From: UBA1738 sp045580145
GTDB lineage: Bacteria; Bacillota; Clostridia; UBA1381
Direction of reading: 5' to 3'
NCBI GenBank assembly: GCA_045580145.1
Contig: JAZNNI010000067.1
Location: 1-14,502 of the forward strand
Length of the DNA: 14,502 nucleotides
The notes under the pieces were generated by a model. The model did no database searches. It was not told the DNA's origin and was given only the letters and a program-made list of their open reading frames with translations. Made by a program: the position numbers and the translations under genes. Shown here in pieces: positions 14,040 through 14,502 of this stretch (the first letter of the stretch is position 1; every line of letters begins with the position of its first letter).

Positions 14040-14502
14040 TTATTTATAGACGTAAAAGCCAAGACCAAAAATCTTTTCTGACTTAATAAATATAATAAAT
14101 GCATTTTTGTCAGAGTCGGTAATCATTTTGTGAAATTCGGGGAGCTGACGGTTTTTAAGAGCGCATATGAGAAGCTTTTTCCTTGCTCCCGAATATGCAC
14201 CCTGCGCATTTAGGACTGTAACCCCGCGCTGGCTTTTTTCTATAATCATCTTTGAAATCTGCTCGCCCTTGTCAGTTATTACAAAGGCGAGCTTTGAGGA
14301 ATTTAATCGGTCAATCAGATAATCTATTGTAAAGGTTGAAATAAAAAGTCCGAAAAGCCCATAGAATGTAAGCTCAATATCTTTAAAAACCAAAAGAGAA
14401 ATAAAGATTATAATCCCGTCTATTATTAAAAGAAGCGAGCCTATCGGGAAATATGAATATTTTGACTGAATGAGTCTGCCTATAATATCCGTACCGCCGG
14501 TG
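14040..14502 (-). CDS. YitT family membrane protein, C-terminal part (DUF2179 domain)
   Basis: The C-terminal 153 codons of a YitT-type integral membrane protein; the frame is open to the window end, so the start lies outside. It opens with TGGTDIIGRLIQSKY, a conserved YitT loop, then two hydrophobic helices (SLLLIIDGIIIFISLLVF and the following LTFYGLFGLFISTF) and the cytoplasmic DUF2179 domain (KLAFVITDKGEQISKMI, RGVTVLNAQGAYSGARKKLLICAL, AFIIFIKSEKIFGLGF). Full-length members are about 280-290 residues. The DUF2179 domain has a ferredoxin-like, ligand-binding-type fold by family knowledge; the transported or sensed molecule is unknown. Transcribed toward the small-RNA region and stopped by the bidirectional terminator 3 nt downstream. 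Confidence 0.9.
   Translation of the reverse strand, partial: TGGTDIIGRLIQSKYSYFPIGSLLLIIDGIIIFISLLVFKDIELTFYGLFGLFISTFTIDYLIDRLNSSKLAFVITDKGEQISKMIIEKSQRGVTVLNAQGAYSGARKKLLICALKNRQLPEFHKMITDSDKNAFIIFIKSEKIFGLGFYVYK

Noticed and set aside
1..14502. tRNA, rRNA, CRISPR array, insertion sequence or phage genes
   Set aside because: No cloverleaf or rRNA motifs, no regularly spaced direct repeats, and no transposase or integrase motifs were seen on either strand.

Overview
The window is AT-rich and densely packed. It has strong Shine-Dalgarno sites, many 1-4 nt gene overlaps or gaps, and sigma-A-type promoters with extended -10 boxes. The order acpS - nnr - alr - mazEF is the arrangement known from Bacillus subtilis (acpS-ydcC-alr-ndoAI-ndoA). 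Together with RecD2, a YitT-type membrane protein, a PHP protein and a polyamine ABC operon, this points to a low-GC member of the Bacillota, most likely a Clostridia/Lachnospiraceae-type anaerobe. The species cannot be named from the sequence.

Layout. (1) 1-816 (+) is the 3' part of a carboxy-terminal processing protease. It meets, stop codon to stop codon, the minus-strand pair recD2 (3943-1700) and an EamA/DMT transporter (1698-817), which are probably translationally coupled. (2) 3950-4092 is a divergent control region in which two promoters overlap at their -35 boxes. (3) 4093-9530 (+) looks like one long housekeeping operon: PHP-domain phosphoesterase, XTP/dITP pyrophosphatase (rdgB), a two-TM protein of unknown function, acpS, bifunctional NAD(P)HX repair enzyme (nnr), alanine racemase, and a mazEF module. 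It ends with a four-codon micro-ORF, a small hairpin and an intrinsic terminator. (4) 9778-13692 (+) is potABCD, a complete spermidine/putrescine ABC importer with its own promoter and terminator. (5) 13693-14039 has no ordinary gene. It holds a promoter, a very long imperfect hairpin that begins at the predicted transcription start, an intrinsic terminator, a five-codon micro-ORF and a bidirectional terminator. I read the first three as an undescribed structured small RNA of about 160 nt. (6) 14040-14502 (-) is the C-terminal part of a YitT/DUF2179 membrane protein that runs off the window.

How the genes fit together. The long operon combines nucleotide-pool cleaning (RdgB), fatty-acid carrier activation (AcpS), cofactor repair (Nnr) and cell-wall D-alanine supply (Alr), ending with an mRNA-interferase toxin module. 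The pot operon imports polyamines. The points most worth a second look are the candidate ncRNA at 13761-13924, a MazE-type antitoxin that keeps the toxin-binding tail but lacks the ribbon-helix-helix DNA-binding domain, a PotD with a C-terminal membrane anchor, and two micro-ORFs with strong ribosome-binding sites next to terminators.
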